Below, piece after piece: positions 7,476 to 12,691 of a stretch of DNA of 14,234 bases. The notes below the pieces were generated by a model that ran no database searches, was not told the origin of the DNA, and saw nothing but the letters and a program-made list of their open reading frames with translations. A program made the translations under genes and the position numbers. The DNA lies in the NCBI GenBank assembly GCA_018668095.1, contig JABIQF010000010.1, positions 1 to 14,234 of the forward strand, written 5' to 3'. The stretch's first letter is position 1. The number at the start of each line of letters is the position of its first letter. The DNA is from Cellvibrionales bacterium (lineage in GTDB: Bacteria > Pseudomonadota > Gammaproteobacteria > Pseudomonadales > UBA7434).

Positions 7476-9179
7476 TTAAGTGGCCAGCGTACGAAGCAAG
7501 TTCTGATAATCTTCACGAATATCAGAGCTTGTTTCACGCAACTCTTTAATTTTTCTACAGGCATGTAAAACGGTAGTGTGGTCTCGCCCACCAAAAGCAT
7601 CACCAATTTCAGGCAGGCTATGATTCGTTAACTCTTTAGCTAAAGCCATTGCTACTTGTCTCGGTCTTGCAACCGAACGGCTTCTACGTTTCGACATTAA
7701 ATCAGCGACTTTGATTTTGTAATACTCAGCCGTGGTGCGCTGAATATTATCGATACTTACCTGCTTATCTTGTAGTGCAAGTAAGTCTTTCAATGATTCC
7801 TTAATTAGAGGAACATCAACAGGACACTTAGTGAAGTGAGCGCTCGCTATCACCCTCTTCAATGCGCCTTCTAACTCTCTAACATTTGAACGCACTCTTT
7901 GCGCCAAAAAGAAAGCCGCATCATGGGGCAATTCGATCTTAGCTTGCTCAGCTTTAGCCATTAAAATAGCCACGCGGGTTTCAAGCTCAGGCGGCTCTAC
8001 AGATACTGTTAAACCCCAACCGAAACGCGATTTTAAGCGCTCTTCAACTCCACGTATTTCTTTGGGGTAACGGTCGCAAGTCAAAATCATTTGCTGACCA
8101 CCTTCTAACAAAGCATTAAAGGTGTGAAAAAACTCTTCTTGTGATCGCTCTTTATTCGCAAAGAACTGAATATCATCGATCAATAAAGCATCAACAGAAC
8201 GGTAATACCGCTTAAAATCATTAATCGCATTAAGCTGAAGAGCTTTAACCATATCGGCAACAAAACGCTCAGAATGCAAATAAACAACCTTAGCATTTGG
8301 CTTAACCGCTTGCAGAGCATTACCAACAGCATGCATCAAATGCGTCTTGCCTAAACCAACACCGCCGTAGAGAAAAAGTGGGTTGTATGAACCGCCTGGG
8401 TTTTCAACCACCTGCATAGCAGCGGCACGAGCCAACTGGTTAGATTTACCCTCTACAAAATTGTCAAAACGATAAGCTGGAATCAAGTTGTTTTCATGAC
8501 TCGGCGCTTCACCGTCAGAATCACTAACCCGACTTCGTCGCGAACGACTCGCTGTATTTCTACTGCTATGCAGCAGATTCTCGGAAGAAATCACACCATT
8601 TCTTGGGCGCCCGCGACGCTCTACACCCTCTGGACTCCCTTTTACCAAAGACGAATCATTAGCCAATAATGAAGACTCTGTGGACGACCGGTCAGGAGAA
8701 GCTGAAATATCTGTTTCAAGAAGGATGCCTGATTGAGCTGGCTGAGCTGGCTGAATAGGAGAAGACGGCGGAGAAGCAAACGCTATTGCATGATCTGGTT
8801 CATCAGCAACGTTAACGACCAATGAACGGCGATCAATAGAAGGATGAGCCTGAACAGGGACATCCATAGAAACCGTGCTAGTTAAAGACGATGCCGTAAA
8901 CCCACTTGAAGATGTATTAGGGCTAAGATCCTTTACAGCAATGGAAACCGAAGGTGGCTCGCCATCTGAAAGCATTTTTGTTAACTCAAGTATCCTAGGC
9001 ATAAACTTATCTGACACCCAATCCCTAATAAACCGGTTAGGTGCCAACAAAAGAATACCGCCCTCAGCCTGCTCGGCTTTTAAAGGTCGGATCCAAGTAT
9101 TAAATTGCTGGGCAGGCAATTCATCTTGCAAATAATCTACGCACCTATTCCACATAAGGTGCCAAGTAGCCTGCGACAA
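7476..9179 (-). CDS. dnaA: Chromosomal replication initiator protein DnaA, TTG start
   Basis: DnaA binds DnaA boxes at oriC as an ATP-charged oligomer, melts the origin and loads the DnaB helicase. I start at TTG 9179 because GGGAG (9191-9187) lies seven bases upstream; this gives 567 residues. The longest frame uses GTG 9206 and a shorter option is ATG 9155, neither with an equally good ribosome site. Domain I includes WNRCVDYLQDELPAQQFNTW (10-29). Domain II (about 83-235) is long, rich in Ser and Pro, and contains RRGRPR (188-193), an AT-hook-like motif. Domain III has Walker A GGVGLGKT (272-279), Walker B LLIDD (332-336) and the RELEGALKR sensor-2 region. Domain IV has the box-recognition motif GGRDHTTVLHA (530-540). 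It heads the leftward dnaA-dnaN-recF block. Confidence 0.97.
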   Translation of the reverse strand: MSQATWHLMWNRCVDYLQDELPAQQFNTWIRPLKAEQAEGGILLLAPNRFIRDWVSDKFMPRILELTKMLSDGEPPSVSIAVKDLSPNTSSSGFTASSLTSTVSMDVPVQAHPSIDRRSLVVNVADEPDHAIAFASPPSSPIQPAQPAQSGILLETDISASPDRSSTESSLLANDSSLVKGSPEGVERRGRPRNGVISSENLLHSSRNTASRSRRSRVSDSDGEAPSHENNLIPAYRFDNFVEGKSNQLARAAAMQVVENPGGSYNPLFLYGGVGLGKTHLMHAVGNALQAVKPNAKVVYLHSERFVADMVKALQLNAINDFKRYYRSVDALLIDDIQFFANKERSQEEFFHTFNALLEGGQQMILTCDRYPKEIRGVEERLKSRFGWGLTVSVEPPELETRVAILMAKAEQAKIELPHDAAFFLAQRVRSNVRELEGALKRVIASAHFTKCPVDVPLIKESLKDLLALQDKQVSIDNIQRTTAEYYKIKVADLMSKRRSRSVARPRQVAMALAKELTNHSLPEIGDAFGGRDHTTVLHACRKIKELRETSSDIREDYQNLLRTLAT

Positions 9180-9186
9180 TCTATAT

Positions 9187-9191
9187 CTCCC
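9187..9191 (-). promoter_or_regulatory. Ribosome binding site that fixes the dnaA TTG start
   Basis: On the - strand GGGAG (9191-9187) is seven bases upstream of TTG 9179-9177. The GTG at 9206 has no comparable site, and the ATG at 9155 has only a weak AGG far upstream. The TTG start gives the N-terminus MSQATWHLMWNRC, close in length to pseudomonad DnaA. Confidence 0.6.
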
Positions 9192-9330
9192 AAAAAACCA
9201 AAGCACTTAAACTGATAAAAAGTCTAAAACAGCATAATGGCCAAAATTCAAATTGATGGTTTCCAGGTCTCAATACAACACAAACAAGTCAATAAAGAAC
9301 AATAACGGATGAAGCCTAGAAAGTGGCGCA

Positions 9331-9361
9331 ATTGTAGCGGCAAAGCAACGACTTATCCACA
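9331..9361 (-). promoter_or_regulatory. Candidate dnaA promoter overlapped by a DnaA box
   Basis: On the - strand the -10 candidate TACAAT (9336-9331) is followed by a G+C-rich discriminator (TGCGCC). No good -35 hexamer sits 16-18 bases upstream; instead the consensus DnaA box (9361-9353) covers about that position. Transcription would start near 9324 and give a leader of about 145 nt. DnaA repression of its own promoter is known in other bacteria; its operation here is inferred from the overlap. Confidence 0.4.
9353..9361 (+). promoter_or_regulatory. Perfect DnaA box
   Basis: TTATCCACA matches the strong DnaA box consensus TTATNCACA at all nine positions. It is the only exact box in the dnaA-rpmH gap and is next to the A+T-rich region on the dnaA side. 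Confidence 0.85.
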
Positions 9362-9419
9362 ACTATATTGTTTATTTATTTAAAGCGGAAACTGTAACAA
9401 CAACACGTTAACCATTAAT

Positions 9420-9432
9420 TATCAACGACTTA
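9420..9432 (+). promoter_or_regulatory. Candidate IHF binding site in oriC
   Basis: TATCAACGACTTA fits WATCAANNNNTTR at every defined position and lies in an A+T-rich context between the perfect DnaA box and the A+T-rich stretch. IHF bends E. coli oriC at a similar location relative to its boxes; the role here is inferred from that parallel. Confidence 0.45.
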
Positions 9433-9510
9433 CATATAATTAAATAAAAAACAACAATTACCAGCAAAAAAATATGAATAAATTAAATAAAGTTATTAAC
9501 ATATTAGTAA
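9433..9510. other. A+T-rich stretch, likely DNA unwinding element
   Basis: Only 11 of these 78 bases are G or C by hand count (about 86% A+T), the most A+T-rich stretch I noticed in the window. It lies between DnaA boxes, as expected of a duplex-unwinding element. It includes TTATTAACA (9493-9501), one mismatch from the DnaA box. I found no clear 13-mer repeats of the E. coli type. Confidence 0.5.
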
Positions 9511-9512
9511 GC

Positions 9513-9531
9513 TGTGGATATCTTGTTCACA
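9513..9531. promoter_or_regulatory. Inverted pair of near-consensus DnaA boxes
   Basis: TGTGGATAT (9513-9521, a - strand box reading ATATCCACA) and TTGTTCACA (9523-9531, + strand) face each other across one base. Each differs from TTATNCACA at one position. The pair borders the A+T-rich stretch on the rpmH side and makes a TGTG...CACA dyad. Confidence 0.6.
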
Positions 9532-9564
9532 AACGCTTAAAACTACAACATTTAAAGTCAAAAT

Positions 9565-9576
9565 GTGTGTACACAC
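9565..9576. repeat. Perfect 12-bp palindrome in the oriC-rpmH gap
   Basis: GTGTGTACACAC is a perfect palindrome 33 bases from the DnaA box pair. It contains TGTG/CACA ends like DnaA boxes but is not itself a good box (seven of nine). A regulator operator is possible; nothing identifies one. From here to the rpmH promoter (9577-9800) I see no gene or clear motif except CGTGGATGA (9686-9694), a poor DnaA-box match. Confidence 0.35.
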
Positions 9577-9800
9577 TATCACTATATATACTTAAAAATA
9601 GCTGTTTTGTATCGAGAAAATAAGTCGATGAAAAACCTGTATAGCAATAACATGGGAAATCCAGATAAAACGAATATGTAGCGGTCGTGGATGAAAAAGG
9701 TAACCAGACTTAACGATAAGAATAATCATGCTTCTATTTATAGGTATTGCTAATAACTCATAACACTTTAAAATGATTTTCAATTAATTGGTGCTTGGGA

Positions 9801-9829
9801 TTGATTCTAGAGGATTTTATGCGTAAAAT
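9801..9829 (+). promoter_or_regulatory. Promoter of the rpmH operon
   Basis: TTGATT (9801-9806) and TAAAAT (9824-9829) are separated by exactly 17 bases, close to sigma-70 consensus. A G+C-rich stretch (CCTGCGCCC, 9830-9838) follows immediately, the discriminator type found at stringently controlled ribosomal promoters. Transcription would begin near 9836, about 69 bases before rpmH. ppGpp/DksA control is inferred from the discriminator. Confidence 0.7.
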
Positions 9830-9832
9830 CCT
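9811..9832. repeat. Perfect inverted repeat across the rpmH promoter spacer and -10
   Basis: AGGATTTTA (9811-9819), the loop TGCG, and TAAAATCCT (9824-9832) form perfect 9-bp arms. The right arm is the -10 hexamer plus three bases, so a protein bound here would block RNA polymerase. No regulator is recognised. Confidence 0.5.
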
Positions 9833-9847
9833 GCGCCCTTTTGTGGG

Positions 9848-9872
9848 TGTTTGTATGCCTTCGGCGCAAACA
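9848..9872 (+). promoter_or_regulatory. Hairpin in the rpmH leader
   Basis: TGTTTG (9848-9853) pairs with CAAACA (9867-9872), and GCC (9857-9859) with GGC (9863-9865) around a TTC loop, leaving a small internal loop. It lies about 12 bases after the predicted transcription start and 32 before rpmH. Only a short T4 run follows, so it is probably not a terminator; a leader or stability role is a guess. Confidence 0.35.
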
Positions 9873-9904
9873 TTTTGAACACGTAAATAATTTGGTAAAG
9901 AGCA

Positions 9905-10039
9905 ATGAAAAGAACTTTTCAACCCAGTACTTTAAAGCGTAAACGTAGTCACGGTTTCCGTGCCCGTATGGCAACTAAAAACGGCCGTGCACTTATTAAT
10001 CGTCGTCGTGCAAAAGGTAGAAAGCGCTTAACTGCGTAA
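9905..10039 (+). CDS. rpmH: 50S ribosomal protein L34
   Basis: L34 is a very small, highly basic protein of the large ribosomal subunit. The 44-residue frame begins MKRTFQPSTLKRKRSHGFRA and ends RRRAKGRKRLTA, an almost textbook L34 whose length fits the family (46 in E. coli). Arg and Lys make up about 40% of residues, for contact with 23S rRNA. The start ATG has a purine-rich AAAGAG directly upstream, but spacing is short. It is the first gene of the rightward operon and follows the strong promoter at 9801-9829. A 150-base intercistronic region with two inverted repeats separates it from rnpA, which may help set the large excess of L34 over RNase P protein. Confidence 0.97.
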   Translation: MKRTFQPSTLKRKRSHGFRARMATKNGRALINRRRAKGRKRLTA

Positions 10040-10058
10040 TATCTGTTATTGATCGTCA

Positions 10059-10134
10059 ACGATATAAAGCACCTGTTATCAATATCTGTTGGTAGCACTA
10101 TGGTAAACCTGCATAAATGTCTGCTTTATATCGT
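10059..10134 (+). repeat. 13-bp perfect inverted repeat between rpmH and rnpA
   Basis: ACGATATAAAGCA (10059-10071) and TGCTTTATATCGT (10122-10134) are perfect reverse complements separated by 50 bases. The left arm also takes part in a short local hairpin (ATCGT, CA, ACGAT; 10052-10063), so two folds compete. A 10-base direct repeat AATATCTGTT occurs at 10038-10047 and 10081-10090. Candidate explanations are an RNase processing or attenuation structure, or the ends of a 76-bp miniature element; no target-site duplication is seen. Confidence 0.5.
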
Positions 10135-10147
10135 GCGGCTGTCAGTG

Positions 10148-10184
10148 TTAACTCTCTTCTTAGCGTTTGAGTAGATAGAGTTAA
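10148..10184 (+). promoter_or_regulatory. Hairpin that would cover the rnpA ribosome binding site
   Basis: TTAACTCT (10148-10155) and AGAGTTAA (10177-10184) are perfect 8-bp arms around a 21-base loop. The right arm contains GAG (10178-10180), the only Shine-Dalgarno-like bases before the rnpA ATG at 10190, so the fold would hold back rnpA translation. This is a structural inference. Confidence 0.4.
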
Positions 10185-10189
10185 GTCGT

Positions 10190-10585
10190 ATGGTAAATAC
10201 AATAGATCAGAGCTGTCGCTTTACGAAAGACCAGCGCTTACTGAATGCACAGCAGTTTAAAAATGTGTTTGACAATGTCAATTGCAAACAGAGCGGTAAA
10301 TACTTTACCTTTCTAAGCACATCAAACCAACAAGCCAAGCATCGGCTTGGCTTGATTATCGCTAAAAAACATATTCCTTTGGCTGTGAATAGAAACAAGA
10401 TTAAGCGTGCCATTCGAGAAAGTTTTCGACAAAAGCTTAATGGTGAAATTGTTAATACTCAAATGACATCTTTTGATGTTATTGTTCTAGCAAAATCCTC
10501 TGTTGCTCAGCTGGATAATGCACAGCTCAACGAGGAGCTAAGAAAACAATGGCTCCGTCTAATAGCAAAACGCCAACAACTGTAA
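10190..10585 (+). CDS. rnpA: Ribonuclease P protein component
   Basis: RnpA is the basic protein cofactor of RNase P, which binds the RnpB ribozyme and helps remove 5' leaders from precursor tRNAs. The 131 residues are slightly longer than E. coli's 119. The signature runs through RLGLIIAKKHIPLAVNRNK (52-70) into IKRAIRESFR (71-80); the usual RNR reads RNK here, a conservative change. The RLLNAQQFKNVF block (16-27) is the conserved N-terminal part. ATG is the first good start and gives an MV- N-terminus as in E. coli; its ribosome site is weak and lies in a potential hairpin. The 3' end overlaps yidD by 37 bases in another frame, a common arrangement that suggests coupled translation. Confidence 0.96.
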   Translation: MVNTIDQSCRFTKDQRLLNAQQFKNVFDNVNCKQSGKYFTFLSTSNQQAKHRLGLIIAKKHIPLAVNRNKIKRAIRESFRQKLNGEIVNTQMTSFDVIVLAKSSVAQLDNAQLNEELRKQWLRLIAKRQQL

Positions 10586-10878
10586 ACCCTTTACTCAATC
10601 TATTGAGCCAAATAGCTCTTTTCTTTTTGGCTGCTTATCAATTACTGTTAAGTCCGCTGTTAGGTCCACGTTGTCGTTTTTATCCCACTTGTTCTAATTA
10701 TGCTAAGCAAGCCATTAAAAACCATGGCTTAGGACGTGGCAGTATTCTTACATTCACTCGATTATCTAAGTGTCACCCTTTCAATAAAGGGGGTATCGAT
10801 GAAGTTCCTTCTAAAACAGTTTCATGTAAAAAAGATAACATCGATCACACACAAAATAACTGTACTCATTCTCATTAA
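10549..10878 (+). CDS. yidD: Membrane protein insertion efficiency factor YidD
   Basis: YidD is a small, membrane-associated protein thought to assist YidC-dependent insertion of inner-membrane proteins. In the 109 residues, a hydrophobic amphipathic segment (about 14-38) precedes the family core SPLLGPRCRFYPTCSNYA (35-52), with conserved C42 and C48, then C75 in KCHPF and the GGIDEVP ending. The MAP start matches the E. coli N-terminus, and GAGGAG (10532-10537) lies 11 bases upstream inside rnpA. The tail after residue 88 is polar, rich in Lys, Asn and His, and appears unconserved. It overlaps rnpA by 37 bases and is 20 bases before yidC, the protein it is thought to help. Confidence 0.95.
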   Translation: MAPSNSKTPTTVNPLLNLLSQIALFFLAAYQLLLSPLLGPRCRFYPTCSNYAKQAIKNHGLGRGSILTFTRLSKCHPFNKGGIDEVPSKTVSCKKDNIDHTQNNCTHSH

Positions 10879-10898
10879 TTAAAGGCTACACATTAAGT

Positions 10899-12662
10899 AT
10901 GGACGTTCTTAAAAATCTACCTCGCATCGCATTATTCACCTTGGTTGCTGGTATTGTTTTACTTATCTTAAAACAGTGGGTCGCGTTTTCTCCTAGTTAC
11001 GATCAAGCAATCGCTGATCGCCAACAAGCGCTGAATAAAAGCCGCGTTGAAATGAATGAAGTTGAATACGATTACAACGAGGTAAGCGAAACGGTTACTG
11101 AAGAAGAGTATGAAACAACGTTTGATCAACCGATAACTAATGATGCTGAAACCGCCAATATTATTGAGTCAGTAATCGCACCAAGATCAGCTAGAAAAAT
11201 TGTAGTCACCACCGACACCATTCGTGTCACCATTGATTCACAAGGTGGCGATATTATTGAAGTCGCACTGCTTAAACATTTGGATAGCTTAGAAGAGAAT
11301 GCTGAGCCAATGTTGCTGTTAGAAAAATCAGGTGTCAGAACCTATACAGCACAATCTGGTTTAACAGGTCCTAGCGGAACCGATGTTAAATCTACGCGCG
11401 CACGATTTCATAGCGCGCAATCTAACTATGAAATGAATGGCACGGATGATTTAGAAGTCGATCTTGTATTCAATGATCCTAGCGGAATAAAACTTACTAA
11501 ACGTTATACCTTTAAACATAGCGATTATTTAATTGATGTTGATTACATAGTAAAGAATGATTCCGGTGCTGATTGGCAAACAACATTCTACTCGCAAATC
11601 AGTCGTGACCAATCCGAAGACCCTGGATCAGATTCTGGCGGCTTCGGTATGAAATCTTACTTAGGTGCTGCAACAACCACTGCAGATGACCCCTATAAAA
11701 AAATAAGCTTTAAAGATATTAGTGAGGAGAATTTCCGTAATCAATACGCAGGCGGTTGGGTAGCAATTATTCAACATTACTTCGTTAGTGCGTGGATTCC
11801 AGAGCCTAACGCAACGTATAACTACTACACCAAGGCGAGTAAATCCGGATTAAATATTATCGGCTTCCATAAAGGCTTTGATGTTGAAGCGGGTGATACG
11901 GCAACAATAGGATCACAATTTTATGCAGGTCCTAAATATCAATACCGTTTAAAAGAAATCGCGCCTCATCTAGATTTAACCATCGATTACGGTTGGTTAT
12001 GGTGGATAGCACAGCCGCTTTATACCTTATTATATTTCTTTGCTACTGGCGAAGCACATATGTTTGGTGAGATCTATGATGTGTTTCCGGGGTTTGGAAA
12101 CTGGGGTTTCTCTATTATTATGCTGACCTTTGTTATTAAAGCGATTTTCTTCCGCCTATCGGCTACCAGTTATCGTTCGATGGCGAATATGCGCCGCGTG
12201 CAACCAAAACTGTTAGCTGTACGTGAAAAACATGCTAATGATAAGCAAGCGCAATCAAAAGCAATGATGGAGCTGTATCAAAAAGAAAAAATTAATCCGT
12301 TAGGTGGTTGTCTTCCTATCCTTGTACAAATGCCTGTGTTTATCGCTTTATACTGGGCACTCATGGAAAGTGTAGAGCTAAGACACGCGCCGTTTATTGG
12401 TTGGATAACCGATCTCTCCGTAATGGACCCTTATTTTGTGTTGCCATTGCTCATGGGTACAACCATGTTCTTACAACAGAAAATGAATCCTCCACCACCT
12501 GATCCTATGCAAGCTAAAATTATGCAGTGGATGCCTGTGGTGTTTACATTGTTCTTTGTATTCTTCCCTGCAGGCCTTGTTGTCTACTGGGTGTCAAATA
12601 ATATATTGTCGATTTCCCAGCAATGGTATATCACTCGACAAATTGAAAAAGCGCATAGCTAG
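10899..12662 (+). CDS. yidC: Membrane protein insertase YidC
   Basis: YidC inserts and folds inner-membrane proteins, alone or with SecYEG. The 587 residues are longer than E. coli's 548. An N-terminal membrane anchor (about 9-26) is followed by an acidic linker (about 50-85), a large periplasmic P1 domain (about 100-355), and a C-terminal insertase core with predicted membrane segments near 366-384, 403-420, 470-490, 510-527 and 545-570. The hydrophilic groove residue (R366 in E. coli) aligns with K414, which as I recall is usual in pseudomonads. R419 occupies a position where relatives usually have Pro. The cytoplasmic hairpin 425-465 and NPLGGCLPILVQMP (466-479) are typical. AAAGG (10881-10885) is 13 bases before ATG. 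It is co-transcribed with yidD. Confidence 0.97.
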   Translation: MDVLKNLPRIALFTLVAGIVLLILKQWVAFSPSYDQAIADRQQALNKSRVEMNEVEYDYNEVSETVTEEEYETTFDQPITNDAETANIIESVIAPRSARKIVVTTDTIRVTIDSQGGDIIEVALLKHLDSLEENAEPMLLLEKSGVRTYTAQSGLTGPSGTDVKSTRARFHSAQSNYEMNGTDDLEVDLVFNDPSGIKLTKRYTFKHSDYLIDVDYIVKNDSGADWQTTFYSQISRDQSEDPGSDSGGFGMKSYLGAATTTADDPYKKISFKDISEENFRNQYAGGWVAIIQHYFVSAWIPEPNATYNYYTKASKSGLNIIGFHKGFDVEAGDTATIGSQFYAGPKYQYRLKEIAPHLDLTIDYGWLWWIAQPLYTLLYFFATGEAHMFGEIYDVFPGFGNWGFSIIMLTFVIKAIFFRLSATSYRSMANMRRVQPKLLAVREKHANDKQAQSKAMMELYQKEKINPLGGCLPILVQMPVFIALYWALMESVELRHAPFIGWITDLSVMDPYFVLPLLMGTTMFLQQKMNPPPPDPMQAKIMQWMPVVFTLFFVFFPAGLVVYWVSNNILSISQQWYITRQIEKAHS

Positions 12663-12674
12663 TTTTTAACTAGC
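12658..12674 (+). promoter_or_regulatory. Hairpin at the yidC stop codon
   Basis: GCTAGTT (12658-12664), a TTT loop and AACTAGC (12668-12674) form a perfect 7-bp stem enclosing the yidC TAG (12660-12662). No T-run follows, so it is not an intrinsic terminator. It lies 17 bases before the mnmE start, which has no clear Shine-Dalgarno, and could protect the upstream mRNA end or tune mnmE expression. Confidence 0.35.
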
Positions 12675-12691
12675 GCCGCCTGCCTAATAAT

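Larger units (their letters stand above)
9353..9531. other. oriC: Putative chromosomal replication origin oriC
   Basis: The gap between divergent dnaA and rpmH is the known oriC position in pseudomonads. Here a perfect DnaA box (9353-9361), an IHF-consensus match (9420-9432), a strongly A+T-rich stretch (9433-9510) and an inverted pair of one-mismatch boxes (9513-9531) lie within 180 bases. Flanking genes are transcribed outward on both sides, as expected at a bidirectional origin. No GATC occurs between 9207 and 9904, so Dam/SeqA sequestration as in E. coli is unlikely. The exact limits of the origin cannot be set from sequence. Confidence 0.75.

Noticed and set aside
7530..7539. TTGTTTCACG-like half parS site inside dnaA
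   Set aside because: Only the left half matches; the right half reads CAACTC and lacks the palindrome.
8734..8751. Tandem TGAGCTGGC repeat in dnaA
   Set aside because: Two copies encode PAQPAQ in the flexible linker; a trivial low-complexity duplication.
9592..9783. 63-codon - strand frame inside the dnaA-rpmH gap
   Set aside because: It starts with TTG without a ribosome site, lies in A+T-rich origin DNA, and its product resembles no family I know; more likely a chance frame.
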